Source: Antilocapra americana
Taxonomy: Eukaryota > Chordata > Mammalia > Artiodactyla > Antilocapridae
Length of the DNA stretch: 64,000 nt
Reading direction: 5' to 3'
Assembly: GCA_007570785.1 (NCBI GenBank)
Contig: ML660777.1
Coordinates: 6,324,511-6,388,510, forward strand
Within the stretch, counting starts at the first letter, position 1; every line of letters begins with the position of its first letter. Both the position numbers and the translations under genes were made by a program. Positions 44,035 to 53,850 of this stretch are shown piece by piece. The notes beneath the pieces were generated by a model, which worked only from the letters and a program-made list of their open reading frames with translations, searched no databases and was not told the DNA's origin.

Positions 44035-45913
44035 ATGGCATTCTGTTCCTTTGCAAAAAGCAAAGGAGAAAAGGAAAGATAAACCCATTTGAATGCAGAA
44101 TTCAGAAGAATAGCAAGGAGAGATAAGAAAGCCTTCTTCAGTGACCAATGCAAAGAAATAGAGGGAAAAAATAGGATGGGAAAGACTAGAGATCTCTTCA
44201 AGCTAATTAGAGATACCAAGGGAACATTTCATGCAAAGATGGGCTCAATAAAGAACAGAAATGGTAGGGACCTAACAGAAGCAGAAGATATTAAGAAGAG
44301 GTGGCAAGAATACACAGGAGAACTATACAAAAAAGATATACATGACCCAGATAATCATGATGGCATGATCACTCACCTAGAGCCAGACATCCTGGAATGT
44401 GAAGTCAAGTGGGCCTTAGGAAGCATCACTACGAACAAAGCTAGTGGAGGTGATAGAATTTCAGTTGAGCTATTTCAAATCCTGAAAGATGATGCTGTGA
44501 AAGTGCTATACTCAATATGCCAAAAAAATTTGGAAAACTCAGCAGTGGCCACAGGACTGGAGAAGGTCAGTTTTCATTCCTATCCCAAAGCAAGACAAAG
44601 TCAAAGAATGCTCAAACTACCGCACAACTGCACTCACCTCACATGCTAGTAAAGTAATGCTCAAAATTCTCTAAGTCAGGCTTCAACAATACATGAATCA
44701 TGAAGTTCCAGATGTTCAAGCTAGTTTTAGAAAAGGCTGAGGAACCAGAGATCAAATTGCCATCATCCATTGGATCATCAAAATAGCAAGAGAGTTCCAG
44801 AAAAATCTCTATTTCTGCTTTCTTGACTATGCCAAAGCCTTTCACTGTGTGGATCACAATAAACTGTGGAAAATTCTTCAAGAGATGGGAACACCAGACC
44901 ATCTGACCTGCCTCTTGAGACACCTGTATGCAGGTCAGGAAGCAACAGTTAGAACTGGACATGGAACAACAGACTGGTTCCAAATAGGAAAAGGAGTATG
45001 TCAAGGCTATATAATGTCACCTTGCTTATTTACCTTATATGCAGAACACATCAAGAGAAATGCTGGGCTGGAGGAAGCGCAAGCTGGAATCAAGATTGCT
45101 GGGAGAAACACTGATAACCTCAGATATGTAGATGACATCACCCTTATGGCAGAAAGTGAAGAAGAACTAAAGAGTCTCTTGATGAGAGTGAAAGAGGAGA
45201 GTGAAAAAGTTGGCTTAAAGCTCAACATTCAGAAAACTAAGACCATGGCATCTGGTCCCATCACCTCATGGCAAATAGATGGGAAAACAGTGGAAACGGT
45301 GGCTGACTTTATTTTTCTGGGCTCCAAAATCACTGCAGATGGTGATTGCAGCCATGAAATTAAAAGACGCTTACTCCTTGGAAGGAAAGCTATGACCAAC
45401 CTGGACAGCATATTAAAAAGCAGAGACATTACTTTGTCAACAATGGTCCGTCTAGTCAAGGCTATGGTTTTTCCAGTGTTCATGTATGTATGTAAGAGTT
45501 GAACTATAAAGAAAGCTGAGTGCAGAAGAATTGATGCTTCTGAACAGTGGTGTTATAGCAGACTCTTGAGAGTCCCTTGGACTGCAAGGAGATCCAACCA
45601 ATCCATCCTAAAGGAGATCAGTCCTGGGTGTTCATTGGCAGGACTGATGTTGAAGCTGAAACTCCAATCCTTTGGCCACCTGATGCAAAGGGCTGACTCA
45701 TTTGAAAAGACCCTGATGCTGGGAAAGATTGAGGGCAGGAGGAGAAGGGGACGACAGAGGATGAGACAGTTGGATGGCATCACCCACTCAATGGACAAGG
45801 GTTTGGGAGGACTCTGGGAGTTGGCAATGGACAGGGAGGCCTGGAGTGCTGTGGTTCATGGGGTCACAAAGAGTTGGTCACGACTGAGCGAATGTACTGA
45901 ACTGATGGTATTC
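44035..45913 (+). mobile_element. BovB (RTE) LINE, 5'-truncated, with decayed RT
   Basis: Longest BovB here: about 1.86 kb between ATGGCATTCT (44035-44044) and ATGGTATTCT (45904-45913), a 10-bp TSD with one mismatch. Open frames 44089-44649, 44849-45502 and 45566-45922 cover the RT (KALGSITTNKASGGDRI-like region, FQIGKGVCQGYIMSPCLFTL, catalytic box RYVDDITLMAES at 45122-45157) and C-terminal region (SKITADGDCSHEIKRRLLLG). The box is YVDD where other copies code YADD. Frameshifts between the frames, stops and loss of the endonuclease end make it inactive. It ends in GTACTGAACTG, a short form of the family tail. Confidence 0.93.
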
Positions 45914-46333
45914 TATGTTTGACTTCTTGAGAAACTGCCCAACTCTTTTCCAAAATGGGTGTACTATGTTATACTCTCAAGTAGCAATATGCAAAGGTTG
46001 CTCGTCTGAATTATAAGGTCATTGGTATTTCTGTTCCTTAGCTTGTGTTCAGAAAGTGTTTTGAGGAGATTTCTTTGTTTTCCAGGAGGTTTTTTTTTTT
46101 TAACATGGCCTTTTTCTTAATTGAGCATTTGTTCTGTTACTATATAATTTTAAGTATTTTTCAGTTTTGAAACAGTTGGTTCTGACATTTCTCCTTGTTT
46201 TGATGTGTTTTTCAGGTGTGTGGGAGCTTGGAGCTACCTAATCCACTCTTTTGCTGACATCACTCCAAGTAATACTTTTGTTTTTAAGAATGTTGCTACT
46301 ATGTGTCTTGGTATGGCTTTGTATGTATTTACT

Positions 46334-46570
46334 CTCTTTGGTATTAAAAAAACATTATTTATTTATTTGGCTGCACCAGATATTCATTGCAGCATGTAGG
46401 ATCTTTGATCTTGGTTGCAGCAGGTGGGATCTTAAGTTGCAACAGGCAAACTCTTAGTTACAGCATGTGGAATCTAGATCCCTGAACAGGGATTGAACTC
46501 CGGCCCTCTGCATTGGGAGTGTGTAGTCTTAGCCACTGGACTAACAAGGAAGTCTCAATTCTCTTTGGTA
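46334..46570 (-). mobile_element. CHR-type SINE, antisense, with TSD
   Basis: AAACATTATTTATTTATTTG, GGCTGCACCAGATATTCATT, GGGATTGAACTCCGGCCCTC, GCCACTGGACTAACAAGGAA in reverse CHR order. CTCTTTGGTA at 46334-46343 and 46561-46570 is the exact 10-bp TSD. Confidence 0.88.
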
Positions 46571-46624
46571 CTTATAATGCTTCTTGAATCTGTTTTCAAT
46601 TATTTTCATCAAGTTTTGAAAATA

Positions 46625-46840
46625 CTACTTGTTGTTGTTTAGTTGCTAAGCCGTGTCTGACTCTTTTGTGATCACATGGACTGTAGACCTCCAGGCTCCT
46701 CTGTCCATGGGAATTCCCAAGCAAGGATATTGGATTGGGTTGCCAATTCCTTCTCCCGAGGATCTCCCTGACCCAGGGATAGAACCCACATCTTCTGCAT
46801 CACTGGTGGATCCTTTACACTGAGCCAACGGGGAAGCCCA
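46625..46840 (-). mobile_element. Bov-tA SINE, antisense
   Basis: GTTGTTTAGTTGCTAAGCCG, GGCTCCTCTGTCCATGGGAA, GGATCTCCCTGACCCAGGGA and GAGCCAACGGGGAAGCCC. Confidence 0.9.
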
Positions 46841-46960
46841 ATAAGCCAGTATACCTTCAAGTATTGTTTCTTTCTCATTATCACTCTCTCCTTGTCTCCT
46901 ACATTTCATTAAGCTATATAGTGAGCATTTTTCCTGTGCCCACATGTCTCTCATGGGCTG

Positions 46961-47690
46961 TATTAGTCCAATTTCTACAGAGTGACAGAACCAATGGAAT
47001 ATGTATATGTACAGCGAGATACAGAGAATTGGTTCATGTAATTATGCAGCCTGGTGAGTCCAAAAGCTGCAGCGTAGGCCTGCAGGCTCAAGACTCCCAG
47101 AAAAGAGCGCTGATGATACAGCTCATATCCAAGGACCATCCACTCCTTTTAATTTCATGGCTGCAATTACCATCTGCAGTGATTTTGGAGCCCAGAAAAA
47201 TAAAGTCAGCCACCGTTTCCACTGTTTTCCCATCTATTTGCCATGAGGTGATGGGACCAGATGCCATGGTCTTAGTTTTCTGAATGTTGAGCTTTAAGCC
47301 AACTTTTTCACTCTCCTCTTTCACTCTCATTAAGAGACTCTTTAGTTCTTCTTCACTTTCTGCCATAAGGGTGATGTCATCTACATATCTGAGGTTATCA
47401 GTGTTTCTCCCAGCAATCTTGATTCCAGCTTGTGCTTCCTCCAGCCCAGCATTTCTCTTGATGTATTCTGCAAGAAGGCAGAATACATTCTTGCTTAGGG
47501 GAAGGTCAGTCTTTGTTCTACTGAGGCCTTCTACTGATTGAGTGAGGCCCTCCCACATTATAGAGGACAAATTGCTTTACTCAAAGTCCTTTGATTTAGA
47601 TATTAATCACACACACAGACACACCCTCACCAAAACATCCAGGGTACGGCTTAACTAAATATCTTAGCCTACTATAAAATTAACTGTCAC
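46961..47690 (-). repeat. MLT2-like ERVL LTR, antisense, split by BovB DNA
   Basis: CTGTATTAGTCCAATTTCTA, CAGAGTGACAGAACCAATGG, ATTGGTTCATGTAATTATGC on the left and TTGTTCTACTGAGGCCTTCT, CTGATTGAGTGAGGCCCTCC, ATTGCTTTACTCAAAG, ACAGACACACCCTCACC and AAATTAACTGTCAC on the right follow a reversed MLT2 LTR. The BovB piece at 47146-47471 interrupts it. Confidence 0.72.
47146..47471 (-). mobile_element. Internal BovB fragment, inverted twin of 45041-45366
   Basis: The minus strand reads AEYIKRNAGLEEAQAGIKIA through the YVDD box to SKITADGNCSHEIK. Base by base it equals 45041-45366 in the opposite direction with 4 mismatches in 326 bases and no indel. It has neither the 5' nor the 3' end of BovB, unlike a normal LINE insertion, which keeps its 3' end. 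Its right end forms a perfect 11-bp fold-back with the flank (47461-47488). Confidence 0.92.
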
Positions 47691-47759
47691 GTTTTCCTTT
47701 TAACATTTTCCATCCTATTTGCTCTCTGTTAGCCTAGGTGGATTTCCTGCTGGCCTATT

Positions 47760-48460
47760 TTCCATCGCTAATCCACTAGCTGCTGAGTCCCAACTGCTGT
47801 TAAATCCAGCCATTTATCTACTATTTACTTTCAAATATTATATTTTTTCTGCTCTATAATTTTCACCCGATTCTTTCTAAAATGCCAATAGAGAGCCAGA
47901 GATGTAAAAAATTTTCCATCCCTGAATTATTTTTGATAATATATTTACATTTGACTTTTTCTTTCTTAATTTTGTCACATTTAATTACATCTTTCAAAAT
48001 CCAAGTATAATAACTTTGATAATTAAAATATTTGTGGGTCTGATTATATTACCTATTTTTTTTTTATCTCGGTTCTTTCCTTTAATATGACCATAATTTT
48101 TGGTCGACTGATGGATATATGGAAAATTGTGGAGGCAGCCTCTTCCTTTGAGAGGGTTACCCTATCCTTTGGTATGTGGTCAGAAAAGAGGCAGATCACT
48201 TTGATTCAATTAGTAACTAAACTGACTGGAGGCCGGATTGAAGTTTCAAAAGCCACATCTATTTCTGGTTTGTTCCTCATCACTGATGTAGTTCCCAGGA
48301 GCTCCAACCAAGAGCCTGGAGTGTTGGCTGGGGCCTCTCTTCCAAGTCAGGTTCTGAATTCCAATTTTTGTCTTTCAAACTGTGTGAGGCTCAAAACTCT
48401 GCTCCCATTTTTCTGTGACTTTCTGCTTAGCTTCTTATCTTATGCAGCTTAAGAATTTGG
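47760..48460 (-). repeat. Old L1 LINE relic, antisense
   Basis: CCAACTGCTGTTAAATCCAG, TCTGCTCTATAATTTTCACC resemble reversed old-L1 sequence, followed by a less clear part with TTTGGTATGTGGTCAGAAAA. Diverged; limits uncertain. Confidence 0.42.
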
Positions 48461-49919
48461 CACATACTTCTAGGAGAAAATGAGGTATCTCATTTACTGC
48501 CCTATGCTTCTCTTTTCTCCAGAATTCTGCTCCCTCAAGTCTTTGATGCTTTGGCAAACCAACCTTTCCTTCTTTCCCAATCTTTTTTTCCCCTTTCCAG
48601 TCTGCAGCATTGCAATATTTTCATAAACTTCGTTTCTCTGCTTATTAGCCAAGATCGCTAGGTGTATTCTTAGCCTCTGATTTCAGGCCCCAAGCTAGCT
48701 ATTACCCTGAGTGGAAATTTTGCTTTTTTTGCTTGCAGAATATCAGCTCAGAACTCTGTGGTCACCTTTTCTCGTCTTTCCTGGATCTTGGCCCCTCAAA
48801 TCCTAGTTGCCTCAGACACTTTCCAGTGCTTTCAACCTCTTGGGTTTTTCTTTACATTTCAGCTGACTTTTTGATTTGTTCTTACCAGAGCAATTGGTTT
48901 GGTGCAAGCCACTTCACCTTGGTCAGAAGTAAAGATCTAACACAGGGGTTTGAAAATATCACTCAACATATCTTTGCTTGTCTTTTGGTCTGCTACTTGA
49001 AAAAAAAAAAAATACCAGCATCTTGCCTTTCTATTCCTATGCAATAATTCACTCAAGCGAAATTTGTAATGTGCTTGGTAAACATTAAAAATGATGTAAA
49101 AAAAATCATTACCTTGAAATGTGCATTAGAAACACTGAGAATTGGGGGAAATAATATCACAGATAAGATTATATATGTGATTAGTGCAGGTATCAGTTAT
49201 CTTTGCAATAAAGACAATGTCTATTCTGCTCTTATTTTAATACACTAAGCTTTCCTCAGCTTCCCTTGGGGAGATCTCACATCTAGACACTTGTGTTTTA
49301 GGTCTGATTGCACCTAGACCAACACCTGCAAATTCTGCAATTATTTTTCATCACTCTTGTTTATAATTCCTACATTTCATTTCAGTAATTATTAAAGCAA
49401 ATTACAGGTAGCTAGATATTTCTGATGTTGAGCTGTCATTAAACTTTTTCATTTTTCCTTGCTGGCACCATTTCCCCTGAATTTCACTCTGTGTGAGTCT
49501 GCACACTGTCCCAACCTTGTCTGGTATTTTAGAAGCAGGTTGATTTCTTCTTACTTAGACCCCTGCCTGTTTCATTACTCGTATCCCCAAGGAACCCTGG
49601 GAGTACCAAATACAGAGACAGAATGCAGGTTTTCTGACTTTTAGACCTGAACTCAAAATCAGAAAACCAAAAGACCAGATCCCAGATGGATTGCTTTCTC
49701 TTTTATTCCTAGCATTAGGATAACCTCGGCAAGAAGTGACCTATTTTCTTATAAGCCATTACTCTTATATTTTGACCTATCTACAAATATATTGCCCTCG
49801 GTCTCTGTGATTATTCTAAGTCTATAAATATGATCCTCCTAAAATAACTTCTCCTTTCTCTTTTAACCACTGATGCAGCATATGAAGAACAGTTATATTA
49901 TATTGATTATATACCTGTC
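48461..49919. other. Intergenic, nothing firm seen
   Basis: A-run at 49001-49012; otherwise AT-rich DNA with no exon or confident repeat. Confidence 0.45.
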
Positions 49920-50079
49920 TAAGTGGTAAAAGCACCAAGTGCTCAGCCGTGTTGGACTCTTGGAGGTGCCATGGCTTGTAGCCCACCAGGCTCCTCTGCC
50001 CATGGAATTCTCCAGGCAAGAACACTGGAGTGGGTTGCCATATCCTCCTCCAGGGGGATCTTCCAGGTAAGTGGTAAAA
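49920..50079 (-). mobile_element. Bov-A SINE fragment, antisense, with 12-bp TSD
   Basis: The 136-base insert (49932-50067) carries GTGCTCAGCCGTGTTGGACT, GGCTCCTCTGCCCATGGAAT and CTCCAGGGGGATCTTCCAG. TAAGTGGTAAAA is exact at 49920-49931 and 50068-50079. The tRNA-like head is absent although the TSD is intact, so the copy was truncated when inserted. Confidence 0.92.
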
Positions 50080-50511
50080 TGTTATAGGTGTTTATCATCA
50101 TACAAATGAGACAAAGTTGGCTCTTTGGTGAATGGAAACTGAAGGTAATTAATTCACTTCATTTTATGCTTGGTCATTTCTATAGCAGCCAATGAAGTCA
50201 TACTCTTATTGCTAATTCTTTGCTTAATATACTTTACCCACCTGAAAGGGGCTCCAGGCATTGTAATGTGATTTACAAGGATATCATAGCATCATGGCAA
50301 CAACATAGCTAATTGGGAGAATTAAGTCTGGCCTCTGATATCACAAAAAGGAGCAGAAATAAAACAGCTAAAGGAAACAAAGAAAGGAGAAATAGTTTAG
50401 GAATTTTTCCTCCAGCAGTTAAAGCTGTAGAAAACATCTTTGAAGTGACCATTTTGATGTAAAAAGTGGAGGTTGAGTAGTGAGCTGTAGATGAAGGAAT
50501 ATTTGAGGGCT
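50080..50511. other. Intergenic, nothing seen
   Basis: No exon or repeat recognised. Confidence 0.5.
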
Positions 50512-50776
50512 CATTACCTTGGGGTTTCCCTGGTGGCTCAGATGGTAAAGAATCTGCCTGCAATGAAGGAAACTTGTGTTCGATCCTTGGATTGGGAAGA
50601 TCCCCTGGAGAAGGGAATGGCAACCCATTCCTGCATTCTTGCCTGGAGAATTTCATGGACACAGGAGCCTGGCCAGCTACAGTCCACGCTACCCCATGAC
50701 TGGTGTTAAAAACACTATGTAGTCAGTCATTTCTAGCTCTTGGAGGACATGACTGAGCAACCAATACATTACCTTG
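50512..50776 (+). mobile_element. Bov-tA SINE, sense, with 10-bp TSD
   Basis: TTTCCCTGGTGGCTCAGATG, GAAGATCCCCTGGAGAAGGG, CTTGCCTGGAGAATTTCATG then an atypical segment (CTACCCCATGACTGGTG…TAGCTCTTGGAGG) before GACATGACTGAGCAACC. CATTACCTTG is exact at 50512-50521 and 50767-50776. Confidence 0.92.
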
Positions 50777-51284
50777 ACTGCGCAAGTGGATTTTGCTTGG
50801 CTCCAGAACACTAAATATTGCTTTGAAGAAAAAGTTTTGTGGAAGCAGTAATAAAATTTAAAAAGAATGGGGGTATTGGCTTAGTAAAAACAAGATTATT
50901 TTCTTACCTGATAGAAATAGTGAGTTAACTGTAACTCTCAGTTGTGACATGTAAGTTCAGGTCATGAGCTCCAACTCTTTCAAGGTTGTCAGGAGACCTC
51001 ATTACAAGAGGAATTAATTACTGGCTGATGGAAGCCACACTAAAATCAAGGAAGAGTTTTATCAGTTTCCTCTTTGCTCATCAGAGACGGAAGCCAGTGG
51101 CTTCTCTGTGTGTGCTTTGGGGAAACCCATACTTGGGATGGGAAAATCCACTGATGATCTAAAACTGGACCCATCAATTACAAATTCATTTTATTTAACT
51201 CTTATTGTTGTATTTCACACTCAAGAAACATAGGTAATAATGAATGAAATCATTGAAATCCTTGATTAAGGAGTAGGAAAGGTG
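50777..51284. other. Intergenic, nothing seen
   Basis: No exon or repeat recognised. Confidence 0.5.
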
Positions 51285-51450
51285 CTCTGGCTTTTACCAT
51301 CTCTTACCTCTGTAAGTTTGGGCAACTTTGAACTTCCTTAGTTTTATCATTCAATGAAGAAAAATAATAATCTCTTTAAGGGATTAAATGGTGTAGTGAA
51401 TGTCAGATGCTTGACACATAGTAGTTGCTCACTAAAGGATAGGATTTTTA
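51285..51450 (+). repeat. MIR SINE relic
   Basis: TCTGTAAGTTTGGGCAACTT, GAACTTCCTTAGTTTTATCA, AAAAATAATAATCTCTTTAA, CTTGACACATAGTAGTTGCT and CACTAAAGG match MIR in order. Confidence 0.65.
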
Positions 51451-51487
51451 TTAATGTAATTTTTTACAATTTCATAAATAAATGTAA

Positions 51488-51716
51488 ATACTGAGTTGGC
51501 CTGGTGGCTCAAATGGTAAAGAATCTGCCCACAATGCAGGAGACCTGAATTTGATCCCTTGGGCTGGAAAGATCCCCTGGAGAAGGAAATGACAACTCAC
51601 TCCAGTATTCTTGCTTGGAAAATCCCAAAGATAGAGGAGTCTGGTGGGCTACAGTCCATGGGGTTGCAAAGAGCCAGACATAACTGAGTGACTAACACAT
51701 ACATATTGAGTTGGCC
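51488..51716 (+). mobile_element. Bov-tA SINE, sense, inserted in a mariner MITE
   Basis: Sense Bov-tA (GGTGGCTCAAATGGTAAAGA, AAGATCCCCTGGAGAAGGAA, GGGCTACAGTCCATGGGGTT, GACATAACTGAGTGACTAAC). ATACTGAGTTGGCC (51488-51501) and ATATTGAGTTGGCC (51703-51716) form a 14-bp TSD with one mismatch, which is the left tip of the mariner element that continues at 51717. Confidence 0.9.
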
Positions 51717-51790
51717 AAAAATTTCATTAAGGTTTTTCTGTAAGATGTTATGGGAAAACCCAAACAAACTTTTTTGCCAACCAAATAGTA
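51703..51790. mobile_element. Mariner-derived palindromic MITE
   Basis: The left arm TTGAGTTGGCCAAAAATTTC…GGTTTTTCTGTAAG and right arm TTATGGGAAAACCC…CAAACTTTTTTGCCAACCAA are inverted repeats with almost no spacer. This fits the short palindromic mariner element common in ruminants (ends like TTGGCCAAAAAGTTCGTT). Too short to code a transposase. Confidence 0.8.
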
Positions 51791-52540
51791 AGAGGAAACA
51801 TAAAATTGCTTTTCAAAATTATATTCAAGGGTAGATGGGGAGAGGAAAAAAAAATCACTTTTTCAGTATTTGAGAAGGGATATGAAATGAAACACTGATG
51901 GAAAGCATCAGCTACCTTGTCACTTGCTGAAAGGCTCTTGGCCAAATCTGGCAAAGCTTCATTTCATATTGGAAGGGCACTAAGTCACGGTTTCTCTATT
52001 CAAAGGGTTTGGTGATTAAACTTCTCACAGTTACCAAATGCCATGATATAGGATGCTTAAGGGTCTATAGGCAAGTTCTTTAGATGCTATAGTGAGCTGA
52101 GATAATTGACGATGCTCTGATGCTAGATGATCTCACACATTCTCAGTATCCCCTTATGTCTTAAGGACTTTAGGAAACAAAACATATAACTCTGCAATTT
52201 ACTTTGTAATCAAAGAAAACATTACTTCTTTACATTTACGTTAAAGGCTAACAGTTTGCACTGAAAATGATCTCAAGGGTTACCGTAGATCAGTCTATGT
52301 CTTACTTCATTGGTAGCAATATATATCCCTACCTAGCCTGAATAAGGTTGATCCTTTACAATTGTTCTTTCTTTCTCAAAATTTCTCTTGTCCAGTTTGG
52401 AGAAGACTTTGACAATGATGTTAACTTTTTTATAGCTGCTTTAAGAGTTGCTTATTGATAGGTAACTGCCAGTTGAGTCATTTGGTAGTATTTAGTCCAA
52501 CAAAACTCTGAGAAGACAAGGACCTTGAGCCACCTGGTTC
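51791..52540. other. Intergenic, nothing seen
   Basis: No exon or confident repeat. Confidence 0.5.
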
Positions 52541-52544
52541 TTTT

Positions 52545-53850
52545 TTTTCAGTCCCTGTTTATTTTCTGTGACTGCCATAACAAATTACCACAAACTATGG
52601 TTTTAAGCAGGCTTCTTAAGTAGAGATATGCAGATGACACCACCCTTATGGCAGAAAGTGGAGAAGAACTAAAAAGCCTCTTGATGAAAGTGAAAGAGGA
52701 GAGTTAAAAAGTTGGCTTAAAGCTCAACATTCAGAAAACTAAGATCATGGCATCCGGTTCCATCACTTCATGGCAAATAGATGGAGAAACAATGGAAACA
52801 GTGGCAGACTACTTTTTGGGCTCCAAAATCACTGCAGATGGTGACTGCAGCCATGAAATTAAAAAATGCTTGCTCCTTGGAAGGAAAGTTATGACCAACC
52901 TAGACAGCATATTAAAAAGAAGAGACATTACTTTGTCAACAAAGGTCTGTCTAGTCAAGGCTATGGTTTTTCCAGTGGTCATGTATGCATGTGAGAGCTG
53001 AACTCTAAAGAAAGCTGAGCACTGAAGAATTGATGCTTTTGAACTGTGATGTGGAGAAGACTCTTGAGAGTCCCTTGGACTGCAAGGAGATCCAACCAGT
53101 CCATCCTAAAGGAGATCAGTCCTGAGTGTTCATTGGAAGGACTAATGTTGAAGCTGAAACTCCAATACTTGGGCCACTTGATGCGAAGAGCTGACTTATT
53201 TGAAAAGACCCTGATGCTGGGAAAGATTGAGGGCAGGAGGAGAAGGAGATGACAGAGAATGAGATGGTTGGATGGCATTATCGACTTGATGGACATGAGT
53301 TTGGGTAAACTCTGCGAGTTGGTGATGGACAGGGAGGCCTGGCATGCTGTGGTCCATGGGGTCACAAAGAGTCTGACATGACTGAGCACTCAGGCTTGTG
53401 TTCTGAAACAGCACCAATTAACTTTCTCACAGTTGTAAAGGTCAGAAGTCCAATACACGTCTTCCTACGGTGAAACTGATATATCTGCAGGGCCATGTTT
53501 CTTCTGGAGGCTTTAGGGGAGGAGCCATTGTCTTGCCTTTTCCAGCTTGTGGAGATGGCCCAAATTCCTTGGCTTGTAGCTGCTTTCTCTGTCTTCAAAG
53601 CCAGCAATGTCTCATCTTTGATACCCTCTCTTTGCTCATGACTGGGGAAGATTCTCTGATTTTAAGGACCCATGTGAATAGATCAAACATGCTTACATAA
53701 TTCAGGATAGCTCTCTCCACCTAAAGATCTATATGTTAATCACAACTGCAAGGTTCTCCATGCCAGGTAAGGGCACATATTCACAGGTTTCAGGGACTAG
53801 AATGTGAACATCTTGAGCGTGGAGGTAATTATTATTCTGTCTACACTGAA
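52545..53850 (-). repeat. MLT1 (ERVL-MaLR) LTR, antisense, split by BovB
   Basis: Left part 52545-52615: TTTTCTGTGACTGCCATAAC, AAATTACCACAAACTATGG. Right part 53405-53850: AACTTTCTCACAGTTGTAAA, GTCAGAAGTCC, GCAGGGCCATGTTTCTTCTG, GCCTTTTCCAGCTTGTGGAG, CTTGGCTTGTAGCTGC, ATTCACAGGTTTCAGGGACT. Together they are a reversed MLT1 LTR. Both sides of the BovB carry CAGGCTT (52607-52613 and 53389-53395), a likely TSD. Confidence 0.72.
52619..53388 (+). mobile_element. BovB LINE, 5'-truncated, sense
   Basis: Starts inside the RT at RYADDTTLMAES (52624-52659, catalytic YADD intact). The frame is closed by TAA at 52705-52707, 28 codons on. The remainder codes SITSWQIDGETMETVADYFL, GSKITADGDCSHEIKKCLLL and the C-terminal region, ending CATGACTGAGCACTCAGG. 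About 93% identical to the 45-kb copy over the first 95 bases by hand. Confidence 0.92.

Larger units (their letters stand above)
42533..46630 (-). mobile_element. Old L1 LINE, antisense, in pieces around younger insertions
   Basis: Pieces read in one order: 42533-42638 (AACCATTTTTAAGTGTACAA), 43612-44044 (CACTGTATCCATCAAACAAT, GCTGATGGACATGGGTTGTT, GCAATAAATATTGGTGTACA) and 45904-45990 (TGACTTCTTGAGAAACTGCC). They form one reversed L1M-type element, split by an MLT1 LTR and by a BovB. 46100-46340 and 46571-46625 also look like reversed L1 (GTGTCTTGGTATGGCTTTGT) but may be a separate copy. Confidence 0.65.

Noticed and set aside
44089..45922. Several long open frames that look like a gene for a reverse transcriptase
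   Set aside because: They are pieces of a BovB LINE with frameshifts, a missing 5' half and a TSD. Annotated as a mobile element, not a host gene.
47088..47570. 160-codon antisense frame with a YVDD box
   Set aside because: Inverted internal BovB fragment flanked by MLT2 sequence; not a gene.
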